Of a DNA stretch of 64,000 nucleotides, positions 54,145-64,000 are shown piece after piece. The stretch covers positions 3,100,001 through 3,164,000 of the forward strand of contig CP051142.1 in the NCBI GenBank assembly GCA_001592805.2, given 5' to 3'. The notes beneath the pieces were generated by a model that worked only from the letters and a program-made list of their open reading frames with translations, did no database searches and was not told the DNA's origin. Source of the DNA: Peltaster fructicola. Its lineage: Eukaryota > Ascomycota > Dothideomycetes. Position numbers and translations under genes: made by a program. The stretch's first letter is position 1; every line of letters starts with the position of its first letter.

Positions 54145-57100
54145 GATGTCGATGTAGGAAGCAGGAACTATTGTCGATCTCGCGAGTGCAATAGCAAACA
54201 ATCCAGACATACGCTGCGGTCGGACCGAGTGGGTCTTTTCTGTGGCGGAGGGAGTGTTGCTGTTAATGTTGAGTGTGACAGAAGATGGAAGATTGACTGT
54301 GGTGGGTGCTTTTTGAAATCCTCAACGGCGAAGTGAACTTCGCTGGTTCATTGAGAAGACAGCTTCTTCTGTGCGAGAAGTGAAGTACCAGCGGCTGACG
54401 AAGATGACGGACATGACAATGTCTTTGTGATGTATTTGAACGACTCCACCTTGAAGCGTCGGGCCCGAATGTTGAGTTCCAAGTAGCCAGACCTAGAGGT
54501 CCAGGATTTGCTGTCGTGAATGTGATATCTGGCTCGTGCCCTCGTACGAGTGAGATGATGTAGAGATTGCGAAGGTGTAGTGTTCGAGAGTGAAACACCT
54601 TAGTCGAAAGAGTCGACCAGGAAAAGAAGCTTCGAGGCTACAGAGCAATCAACAGGAAAGGGATGTAACGGCCGAGATTCTGAACCAAGAAAAAAAGCAG
54701 GAATGCAGCGTAGAAACGCTGACGATGTAAAAAGAGGATGCAGCAATAGAGTAGCAAGATGTATGTCTCGCTACCCTCACGTCTAAACTGGACCCAACCG
54801 CGCTAGACAGTGAAAGAGCTACTTGATGCACACTCTATATGGAGCACTGATCAAGTGGTAGCTGCACGAGCCTCATCGCAGCATGGTCCTTGAGGCGCTG
54901 CAGCTTGTGAGCAACTACTCACTGCTCGCCTCGCCACCTTGGTTCCGTCCCATCTCCTGCGACAGATCTGCTGCGACAGCTCTAGACCAGGGAAACTGGC
55001 GATTCGTCCGAACCCCACTGAGAGAAACCTTGACACTTCCATGACGAGCAAAACACAAGAATAATGGATGGATAGACTGTGACAAGTGGGGTGTCTTCGC
55101 CGAGGGTTGGAGAGTTGTCGACAGCAGAGGTGCCCTTATCAGAAAGGATCAACAGTCCGGACTGCTCATGCTCTTCCCTATGCTGTTTGGTAGTGGCTGA
55201 TAACGTCCGGAGACCGACTTTGATGATGCTAGGAAGCTTTTTTTGCAATAGACTGCATCTCGGCGTCTCTGCTTCTCTGCTACTGCTCGCTGCTCGTTGC
55301 TAGACATTGGCTGAGGTACCGTTCTTACCGCTCGGCAGTTGTGTGACTATGCAAAGGACGTAATCTTGCTTGGTGGAGCTTCGTGAGATACGTCTGGTAC
55401 GAGACATGTTTCTCGTCCATTGGCTGGGCTCCAGCTGGACGTAGCCGATGCATAGACCAGTAGTGAGGCTGTCGATCGTCGACATTCGACTACCATCTGT
55501 GGCGCGGGCGAGCTAGAGTTCGAGCAACACGATGGAATATGCGCAGGGGTCGGAAAAGCCGTTGACAAAGAGGAGGCTCAAAGCAAGCGTCGTAGGCCAA
55601 AGCTATGGGCACGACCCAATCTGGATAAGATTCACGTACAAGCCTATAGCTTGACTGCGTTTATGACCGCATGATAGCGTCAAGTACTTCTCATCAAGAA
55701 TGCGGACCGGATTCATCCTTTGAAAGGACATCACTCACAGTTTTGGCTGTTCCCAGGTGCCCAACTAGGTTATCAAGCCGCGCGCTATGTCTATCTCTCT
55801 CCGTCTCTCTTCGTTGCTTTGTCCGTCGAGAGTTTGACACCTCACCAGTTATCCATGTGGCAAGTGGATCGGCAGCATCTTGTGGCTGTTGACCAGGCCG
55901 GGTCGTAGGGCAAGGTCAAGGCTTCGTCTCCATCTCGCAATAGCTCGAGACCCGCTACCATTGGACGCTGTAGCTGTGCATGTGGCAGGATTGTGCAGCT
56001 GAGAGCGCCTGCTCGACCCGATATATTCGTACACCCTGCTACCGAGGCGTCGCTCCGAGAGGATATCGCTGGTGAGGATCGCAGGAATGATCGACACTCG
56101 CCAAGACGTTGGTGTGTACACACGTGGCTCTGTCAGCCACCAAAAAGCAAGCGAGGCTGAATCCTGCTTGCTACATTTCCTAGGCCTGCATGCACATTCG
56201 AGCATGGTAGCGAGCGCACATCAAAGCTCTCCATCTTGTCATGGCGCGCAACGATGACACTTTTCCGTTCTGCAGTTGGCTCCAGCACTCTGTGGATTAT
56301 TGACAGTCGAGCCTTGGCCGGCATCCAGCATCCGTGTATCTACCACAGTTGTGGCTTGACTCAGGGCTGGGCGAAACTTTGCTGTGATGAAGCATAGGTC
56401 ATAGCAGAGTCGATTGCCGCAGGTGAGGTGATGCTTTTCAAACAGCATGTCTCAGTCTGAGACCGATGTGAACTGCTCCACTCACTCACAGCAATCTCCT
56501 CAGTGTCATTGTCAGCTCCACGTTGTACACAGTATTCAGTCCATGGATTGTGGCGTCTGGCCATCGACGTGCATTCAACAGGGTTCAGATGTACGCGGCC
56601 ATCCCGGTCGATCTCTCGAACGGTATGCAAACCAAGATCTTCGACAGCTTCACTAGTGTCCAGTTAGGATGGTCTCACCCGCTTGAGTCGAGAAGTTCGG
56701 TCGTTGTTATCGGCAGGCATTATGTTGTGCTGGTCGTCTATGTCTCGGTGAATTGCTTACGTCTCTCGAAAGTGTTTCCACCCTCATCTAGCGTGCCGGC
56801 GACCTGGTCGTGTACCGTTTTTACGAAAGCTTATGCCTCTTCGCGGTCGTTATGACCTGGACTCTCATCGTGATGGACAGAGGATGTCTGTGAGACGTAT
56901 GCGTGATCTTGAGGCAGCCGGCGCAGACCGTTAGAAACTCTGTCGATCATGTTTGAGGCGCTAACAATGTCGTCCTTTTAATCTCCTTAACTTTCGTCTC
57001 TTGGCTGGTTCTTCTCTGAAACAGCGCCATCAGCAAGGCCACTATGTTTCAGGTTGTCAACAAAACATCAGATTAGACAACGATCGAGATGCCGGAATGT

Positions 57101-57279
57101 CGTTACTGGGCTGCTTGACTCGGTCGTCCTTGTCAATACCAATTTCTGCCCTGCCTGAGTGACATTTGTCATGGGTAACTAGGTTTACGCTTCGAATCAA
57201 AACGATTCATGCTAGCAGGAGGAGAGGAGGAGCATGAATCGTAGAACATTCATAGACATGTCGATAAGAGATTGTGCTC
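54145..57279. other. Long gene-free region between Zn2Cys6 factor and SMC5
   Basis: About 3.1 kb with only short, mutually overlapping frames (at most 118 codons) and no recognisable product. The left part should hold the promoter and leader of the Zn2Cys6 gene. No repeat, tRNA or mobile element was seen. Confidence 0.5.
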
Positions 57280-60200
57280 TCATGCTGGTGCAGCTCGCAT
57301 AGCAAGCGCTCGTTCCGCCAGCTTCTGAAAGTCTAGAGAAGAGTGGTTCTTCGGCATCCATTCTCCAGACGCGATGCAATGCACCTTCATCTTCGGGTGG
57401 TACTCGAGGCCGCTGAGTAATTTGGGAGTGATGAGGAAGTATTGGCTGCCTCCACTGCCGTCCTCTCGGTTGGATTGACAGGCGATCGAGACCAATCTCG
57501 AGTGTACAAGTCTGCATGGTGTTAGCCGAGCACATCACATGTTGGTGTGCGACATACCTCTCGTTTCGTGGATCCATTCCCTGATTGATCTCATCGACGA
57601 CTCGGAATGGCGCTCTAGCAAGACTTTGGAGTGCCATGAGGTAGAATATGGTCGACACAGCTCTCTCACCGCCAGACTGTCGATGCGAGTCCAGTAGAGA
57701 TAATGGCTCCTGCTCCCTGAACTTCACCTTGATCTGGATTGCCCACTGCTCAAAGTCCTCATCCTTGTACAGACCAACCTCGCCAGCACAGTTGATGGAC
57801 GAGAAGTTCTCCGCAAAGGAGGTACTGATCCTGTCGATGATCTCCTGGAGCTGTGGTTCCCATTGCTCACGTATGTTCTGGATGTCTGTGGCGAGCGTCT
57901 CAAGAGCGGTTTTGATCTCTTCGACTTGAGTTTGCTTGCTTGCGATCTGCTTCTCCCGATGCTCGAACTCTCTGATGACATTGCGGTTGCCACCAGTGCT
58001 GAGGTCAAGTCTTGCTTCGGCGGACTGAATCTCCAGCTCTAATTGGTCTGAAGTCATCCCTTTGATCTCATCGAAGACTTCGGTCTCGGATTCGGATACA
58101 TCCTGTCCGATTGTCCTGCAGGTTTGCTGAAGTGCTGTCGCTTCCTCTTTGAGGGCTGCCGCAACTGAAATTAAACTGGCCACCTGAGCCTCGCGTTCTG
58201 TCAGAAGAGCTGCTTCCTCTGCATGTCTTCGTTGGAGTTGTTGGAGGTCCGAGGACGCTTCCAATTCCATGAGCTCTGCCGCAAGCAGGTCCATATGTAC
58301 TTGTCGGAATTGCTCGACGGTATTGGCAAGGTTCAGAGCCAATTGAGCCTTCTCGACTTGGAGTCGATCGACCTCATGATGATATGCCTTTTCGAGCCCG
58401 CTGAAGTCTGCGATCTTTCGCTGAGAGTCTACAAGGTTGCTTTGCTGAGCTTCTAACTTCGTTGGCAATGCGTCAAATGCTGTGCGTGCCCTTTGTTGTT
58501 CGTTCTTTGCAGTCTCCTTGGCATTCTTGGCATCACTGAGTTGCAGTCGCTGGTGCTGAATTTCATCAAGCTCGGTCTGAGCTCGCTGAGCCTCCTGCTT
58601 TAAGGTGTCGATCTCGTCGTTCAGCTCAGAGATGTTGCTCCTGAGCTGTCTATCCCGGTCGTGATTTACAGGCGTCTCTGTGAAGAAAGACGCTGGTTTT
58701 AGGCCGCTAACACGAGATGAGACACCTGCCGCGCCATATTCGCGCCGGCGAGTCGTCTGCACAAGCTCTCCTGCTGCGACATAAGTCTGGATAGGAGCCT
58801 GCTTTAGACCCTCAAATTGTCGCTTGTCGAGTGCACGTGTTGTGTATCCAGCTGAGTCTATGCCGGCATTGTCGCATAGCATTGCAAGCACAGGTTCTGG
58901 GCCTTCCAGAAGATCCAGAACCCAGCCTTCCAAACCGTATGATAGCAGCTCTTCCGTAGAGCACGGCGACTGTAGGCTGCTGAGGTCTTTGACCTTCTCC
59001 CGAACATAGACATCATTGAGGTTCATGACACCACTAAGTTGGTCGTTGATCCGCTTGAAGTCTGCTTTGTTGGTAGTTGTGAAAGACAACAGGGCTTGCT
59101 TCCCTAGCACAGTCTCGACTGCAGCTATGCATCGCTTGTTCTTGATGGTACATGTGATCATAGGCGGACCATATACCTCTCCCTGGAAGCTTTGCTTGTT
59201 CTGCTGTATCCAATTCCAAGCTTTGGCAGTATCATTGGACACCGAACCCAGCTTCGACGCCTGCTGACCTACCTGAGATGCCATATGTTCCCGTTCCTTT
59301 TGTTTCAGACCAATGCTATGCTCCCTTTGCTGAATCTGACCCTTGAGGTCGCGCTTGAGGTCAAGAAGCTCGCTTTCTTTGTCGTCAAATCCCAATATCT
59401 GTCTTTGGAGTTCGCGAATCTCTTGGTTGAGGGCTGCAAAGTCAACTACGGGTGGTGAATTCTTCATGTCGCTCTCAATTTTTCGAATGTTTGTCTTGAT
59501 AACATTGATGGAATCGTGGATCTTCTTGGTTGTCTTCTTCTCGTTTTCGTGCTGAGTGTGTTGCGCGACGATGTCGGTTTCGCACTTTGCATACTGCTTG
59601 TTGATAGTCGATGTTTGTCCGCCAACACGTTTGACCAGGTTCTGCTTGCTGATAACGACTTCCTTGATTTCATTCAGATACCTTTCCTTCTCGTTAGCAG
59701 CACGCAGGTTTGGTTCCAATTGTCGCTGTAGCCTGGTGAGCTCTCTTTGTGCCTCTTGCTTCTGTCCTTTGGCAGCTCGAAACTCCTGAATCTTCTCTGT
59801 GTAGAGTGGAAATGGCTTGAACTTCTGCAGCGAGGCGAGTCTCTCTTGCAGGTTGGAATGCTCCCGTATACGGTCCACATCTGCTTGCTGAGCACGCTGT
59901 CGATCTTGCAGTCGCTTCAAAGATTCCACGAGAGCCTGCTGTTCAGCTTGTTTCTCTTTCGCGCTCTTGCCCAATGCCTTGAGCTCGTCGTGCCATTGGT
60001 TCATGTACTCGGGAGCTGCTGCACGTTGTGTTTGTGACAGTAGTTGTACAGGACTCAAGCTGGCGAACTCAACGACTCGATCTTGGGGAAGGAATTGGCA
60101 CAGGTTATCCACTTGGATCGAGAAGCTGTTTGCGAGCTTCAACACCTCCTTCTTCGAGCTCTTTCTACCATTGATGGTGAACTCGACCTTGCTGCCGTCT

Positions 60201-60751
60201 TTCGTGATGCGCGTGGAGATTACAGGGTTACTCTCGTGTTTCTCAGGATCCCGTGCTAGCTCGATCTCAATGGTGGCCCTCTGGCTGCCGTGCTTGACGA
60301 ACTCGCTGATATCCTTGGCTCTGCCCAAGTTTGCAGTACTCCACCCCAAACCCAAACAGATGGCGCACACCAGTGTACTCTTGCCTGTGCCGTTTGGTCC
60401 GATAACCATGTTGAGATTCGGACCAGGGTGGAACTCAGCACTGGTGTATGTGACAAAGTTCAGAAGCTTCACTCGAACGATGGAGCCAGGCTGATGGACT
60501 GCTTTCCCACTACGTGGGCTGCGTCGATAGTCGTCTGGGAGAACCGGTCCATCGGACTGTGTGTGTATTAGAATAAATCTGCGAGGACTATACGGCTTGC
60601 TCACGTCGTTGTCCGGCTGCTCGCTCCATCTAGCAGGTGTAGTCGAGGATCGTGCGGATAGGCGTTGTCTCTTGCGCGAGGAGCCGTTATCGAGCTCCGA
60701 ATCTGCATCATCAGAGCCTATGGCTTCATCGAACGAGCGAGGAGTGGCCAT
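57280..60751 (-). CDS. SMC5: SMC5, structural maintenance of chromosomes protein
   Basis: Three exons (introns 60557-60604 and 57512-57557) give about 1125 residues. The N-terminal ATPase half has [20 protein letters not shown] and Walker [21 protein letters not shown]. Two long coiled coils flank a hinge around [20 protein letters not shown]. The C-terminal half has the signature [20 protein letters not shown] and Walker B region [17 protein letters not shown], then after the last splice [20 protein letters not shown]. Smc5 pairs with Smc6 and Nse subunits, including the SUMO ligase Nse2, in DNA repair and rDNA stability. The first intron is 48 nt, a multiple of three and stop-free, so it reads through as 16 extra residues. 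Without the last splice the protein would end in a false tail. It diverges from POP1 with 189 nt between starts. Confidence 0.95.
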
Positions 60752-60940
60752 GGTAGTACCTTGCGACTGGTGTAGTTCGTGCTGAGGTCAGAAGTGAAGG
60801 CCCGCTTCACGTGAACCCTCTCGCGCGTCGCGAGCCCAGCACTAGCGCGAATTTACGCGCAGCCAATTGGTATCCGAGGGCAGCGCGACTTCACGAAGAG
60901 TAAATATTTGGCTAGACGGTTGACTGCCAGGACATACGGC
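60752..60940. promoter_or_regulatory. Bidirectional promoter of SMC5 and POP1
   Basis: Only 189 nt separate the two start codons. Inside are a perfect palindrome TTCACGTGAA (60806-60815) with a CACGTG core of the Cbf1/bHLH type, and an inverted repeat CTCGCG-CGT-CGCGAG (60820-60834) in a CpG-rich patch. Shared control of the two genes is inferred from the layout. Confidence 0.6.
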
Positions 60941-63513
60941 ATGGCGCAGACTCCCAAGGCCAATTCTGCTCAGCATCCACAACCTACAGGAGGTAAGAAA
61001 CGTAAGAGCGGTCCCGACAATGTTGCAAAAGATGCGCCAGCTCAAAAGAAGGTCAAGTCCAACAAATTCGTGAACTTCAAGGATGCCAGAACCATTGCCA
61101 CCCAAACCACCATTAAGGCCTTCGAGCATGGAGAGCTGGATGTCGACAAGTTTGTCAAGTCTCGAGAATATGAGATTCGAGCATTAGAGCAAGGACTGGT
61201 CAACAGTAAGAAAGCTCTGAGCAAACGAGCATTTCAGCTGGTACCGAAGGATCTGCGACGACGCACTGCTAGTCACAATGCTAAACGAGTGCCGAAGAAG
61301 CTGCGTGCTCGCGCGAAAAGAGAGGTAAGTGCCTTCTTGTTCTCGACAACAGCTATTGATCCTGGTAGATGAAAGAAGACAACACACCCACTGTCACAGC
61401 AAAACGACGAAGACTTAGCAGCCATCAACGACTTCGTGCAGAGACCGCCAAGAAGCTGAGAGTTCTCGGCTCCAATCGAAGATGTGAGAAGGAGCCTGGC
61501 AAACAGCCGCCAGTGATCAAGACCAGAACCGCCAAGGTAAAGCATGCCAAGCTCGCAGAACCTCCAGTACCGAAAGCGAGGTTCAGAAGACGCCAGAGAG
61601 ACAAGTCATGGCTCCCTACACATCTCTTTCATGCAAAGCGTGCTCGAATGACACCGCCAAAGGAGCCTGTGTGGAGATTTGCTTTGCCAATGACGCCCAC
61701 AGCAAAGAGCTATCGAGCTACACATCGCACGGCTAGCGATCGTGGTACGATAGCGTTCGATATGAGCTACATGTCGACAATATGTCTGCGAGGCCGTTAC
61801 ACAAGTCTGCTTGGAGCATTGCAAATGCTTGATAGCGATGCCAGCATGAGCCAACTCAGATACTCCCGGCGATGGGCATGGTTGCGCGGAGAGATAGCAA
61901 TCACTACGGATCTCTATCATCGGGATGCACCAAATGCGCTAATCGCACCAGTGACAGTCATCTGGTGTCCAAGCAAAGAGCTGTCTGAATCAACCTCGTC
62001 TGTTGATCTAGACGCACTTAAGGGATGTCTACTTCTCAGAGTACATCCCTCAGCATTCTTCGAGCTATGGGAAGAACTCCTCCGTGTAAGCAAGACTGTG
62101 AAACCTGCAATCAACGTCGAGGACCTCAGATATGAGCTTGGTAGCATTGAGTTGATCGGACCTGCGGCGACCGAAGCACTCTTAGCAGTCCTGAAGCCAT
62201 GTTCTGATGATGACAAGATTGTCTTGTCGCAGATCGATGGTCTAAGCAACACAGCTCTGCTACCTGCCGGTACCGTGTTCGACATGGAGATGCAAGACCC
62301 GAGATTGTGTCAGAAGTCAAGGAAGTCGGGGCATGCATTGCAACCACTGATCATACAGTCTGCATCTGATGCACACCGAAGTATAGCAGCACGCTCTGGC
62401 GCACTTTTCGATCGACATAAGCGTGTGTTAGCTACGAGCAGTCTGCCGAGTCAAAAGGCTATCAATCGTCGTAGGAGTGAAGCCCCTGTCGACAAAGATC
62501 CTCCATCGAAGGAGAAGGATCCTCGAATACCAGTCCTGCTATACACAGCTACGAGTTCGAGGAGTGCCAAACCACTTAATCAATGGACACTGCTACTTCC
62601 TTGGAAGTGTGTGCTTCCCGTCTGGTATTCATTAATATACACACCATTGTCAACTGGTCTTCAACCTCGGTTCGGTGGGTTGACAGAGCTGAGAGAGGTT
62701 TTGCTGGAGCACAGTCTTCCATGGTTTCCTGCTGACTACCCTGCAACTCGTGCGGGACAGCAGTGGGAGATGCAAGAGAGTCAGAGGCGCAAGAAAGATT
62801 GGTCAAGTCATCCAAAGAGTAAGCGAGTCAACTGGGAAGGACTCGAGCTTGGCAATGGCCAGAAAGGAGAAGTAGGAGAAGGCTGGACCAGCGACTGGAC
62901 GAAGTTGTCACGTACAAGCGTTGAGCATGTCGACAACACACTGACGGTGAAGGACAGTGAAGGAGTCGACAGCCCAGCTCTGCGTCATGTGTCAGTTTCA
63001 GTATCCCAAAGCCGTCGACAGGTATCTGATTCTTGCTCTCGTCTGCCACTTATCCAGGTGCGCATCGAGCACATTAGTCGAGGTGTTCCACAGCAGTGTG
63101 CTCGAATATACCGACTCCCGGCTTCTCCTACAGCACGCAAACTCTGGCTAGCATTACATCCGAGATACCAAGACAAACACTACGGTGCGAGCAAGCGAAT
63201 GCACAAGACGGCAGCCAATGCAACGAAGCATGAACAACAGCAACAGTTGGCACGATCACTGCTCGAGAAGCCTAAAGCTGGGCAACCGGACTGGCCAGCG
63301 TGTCCCACTGAGGACGATCTGATCGGCTTTGTGACAGCTGGCAACTTTGATCTGAGCGCCGGGTACGGAACAGCTATTGGCAGTATCGTGCTATCTGCAG
63401 AACTGGCTGCACGCAAAGCAGCAAGCACATCGCCCGGCGACCTCAGTAGGCTGTGCATCGTTCGCAACAGTGGACAGACCATAGGCCGACTGGCTCGATG
63501 GCATCTAGTATGA
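60941..63513 (+). CDS. POP1: Pop1, RNase P/MRP protein subunit
   Basis: Two exons (intron 61325-61368, 44 nt) give about 842 residues. The N-terminal POP1 domain contains FVNFKDARTIATQTTIKAFE, REYEIRALEQGLVNSKKALS, FQLVPKDLRRRTASHNAKRV and, later, WLPTHLFHAKRARMTPP. The middle POPLD-type region includes QWTLLLPWKCVLPVWYSLIY with GGLTELREVLLEHSLPWFPA. The C-terminal part ends CIVRNSGQTIGRLARWH, as usual. Pop1 is the largest protein of nuclear RNase P and RNase MRP and scaffolds their RNA for tRNA 5' processing and rRNA cleavage. The ATG at 60941 is the first in frame that precedes the conserved part. The 3' end converges on the hydrolase gene with 38 nt between stops. Confidence 0.95.
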
Positions 63514-63551
63514 CCGCACTGGAAAAACATTGCAGCAGGAAGATGTGCATC

Positions 63552-64000
63552 TTACATCTTACTACCACGACTACCTTGACCACTTTCTGACAACAGTCTA
63601 CAAAGCCACTGTTCTGCTTCTCTTCGCATGGCAATACTGAATTCATGGCCGCCTTCGGGATCGACAACATCAGTGAGACTGATACCTTGATCCTTGCACC
63701 AACCGTGCTCTTTATCGATAGCCGCTTTTAGCCAGGTCAAGAAAGGCTCGCTATGCTTGTAATTCACCAGTTTGTCCTTTGCTCCACTCAGGACAAGCAA
63801 CGACTTACCGGCTAGCTTCTGCTCGATCAATGGATTGAGACGACTGATTTCTGCCTTCGATGGAGGGTGCAGGTGATCGTCGCCAGTGACGGTATCGAGC
63901 TCACCGAGGAAGACACCACTTGGATCTGATCGTTCGACCTCCTCGATCAGACTTTGTGGAAAGTCCTTCGAGCCCAGGAAGTTCCTGGCCACAGGCACTG
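63552..64000 (-). CDS. Alpha/beta-hydrolase fold protein, C-terminal part (cut by window end)
   Basis: The frame is open to the right edge; about 149 residues are visible. It shows the end of an alpha/beta hydrolase: KSLLVLSGAKDKLVNYKHSE contributes the acid residue (Asp), and VVDPEGGHEFSIAMRREAEQ carries the catalytic His. The nucleophile Ser lies outside the window. The spacing and the preceding helical cap-like segment resemble prolyl-oligopeptidase or small esterase-type enzymes, but the substrate class cannot be judged from this fragment. The true start is off-window, so a GTG near 63998 should not be taken as the N-terminus. Confidence 0.75.
   Translation of the reverse strand, partial: VPVARNFLGSKDFPQSLIEEVERSDPSGVFLGELDTVTGDDHLHPPSKAEISRLNPLIEQKLAGKSLLVLSGAKDKLVNYKHSEPFLTWLKAAIDKEHGWCKDQGISLTDVVDPEGGHEFSIAMRREAEQWLCRLLSESGQGSRGSKM

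Noticed and set aside
54144-54210. Upstream ATG at 54210 as start of the Zn2Cys6 protein
   Set aside because: It adds a hydrophobic 22-residue leader (MSGLFAIALARSTIVPASYI...) that makes no sense on a nuclear factor; the start at 54144 fits the subgroup.
57212-57511. Unspliced C-terminal extension of SMC5 to 57212
   Set aside because: Splicing at 57512-57557 yields the conserved [18 protein letters not shown] ending and a stop at 57280; the unspliced tail is unlike any SMC protein.
1-64000. Transposons, viral relics, CRISPR arrays, tRNA and rRNA genes
   Set aside because: I looked for terminal repeats, reverse-transcriptase or transposase motifs, regularly spaced repeats and tRNA arm patterns and found none I could support. 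A covariance-model tRNA search was not possible and could still find one in the gaps.

Overview
The window is a gene-dense piece of nuclear genome from a filamentous ascomycete (Pezizomycotina). I lean towards Dothideomycetes, but the order cannot be fixed from the sequence alone. The case rests on short GT-AG introns (28 modelled, 44-71 nt, with CTRAC/CTAAY-like branch sites), genes on both strands without operons, and a gene set typical of moulds: FlbD-type Myb regulator, CRY-DASH with an RGG tail, NAT purine permease, Gin4-type kinase, MTC6, Skt5-like Sel1 protein and Hsp9/12. I saw no transposon, viral relic, CRISPR array, rRNA or tRNA.

Layout. 1-1342 (-): C-terminally cut Atos-domain protein. 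2.1-5.6 kb (-): GPR1/FUN34/YaaH acetate-transporter-type membrane protein, acyl-CoA-binding protein and glutathione S-transferase. 6.1-9.5 kb (-): BMS1 ribosome-biogenesis GTPase, divergent from a small proteinase B inhibitor (+). 10.1-12.0 kb (-): MTC6. 13.1-14.3 kb (-): FlbD-like conidiation regulator with 3.2 kb of gene-free DNA upstream. 17.5-22.2 kb (-): O-GlcNAc-transferase-like TPR glycosyltransferase, carrying two reading-frame breaks. 23.5-24.7 kb (+): TatD/Scn1 hydrolase. 24.8-25.5 kb (+): orphan protein. 27.3-29.2 kb (+): CRY-DASH, converging on an O-methyltransferase (-). 30.4-31.1 kb (+): small two-span membrane protein. 35.0-36.3 kb (+): C2H2 factor behind 3.9 kb of gene-free DNA. 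37.9-41.5 kb (+): Gin4/Hsl1-type kinase with one frame break. 42.2-44.0 kb (+): NAT permease. 44.3-46.1 kb (+): fumarase. 46.8-50.7 kb (+): Skt5/Chs4-like Sel1 protein with one frame break. 51.5-51.9 kb (-): Hsp9/12. 53.1-54.1 kb (-): Zn2Cys6 factor. 57.3-60.8 kb (-): SMC5, divergent from POP1 (60.9-63.5 kb, +). 63.6 kb to the end (-): C-terminus of an alpha/beta hydrolase.

Most genes are housekeeping: ribosome and RNase P biogenesis, the TCA cycle, lipid and purine transport, genome maintenance. Regulators of development, light response, septation and the cell wall lie among them. No biosynthetic or defence cluster is visible. The most notable signals are reading-frame breaks inside conserved parts of three otherwise intact genes, two of them explained by short homopolymer runs. 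Also notable are a repeat-rich Gln/Tyr N-terminal half on the Skt5-like protein, a departure from the NAT signature in the purine permease, a UUCG-capped inverted repeat at 46.3 kb, and unexplained coding-like sequence at 25.9-27.0 kb.
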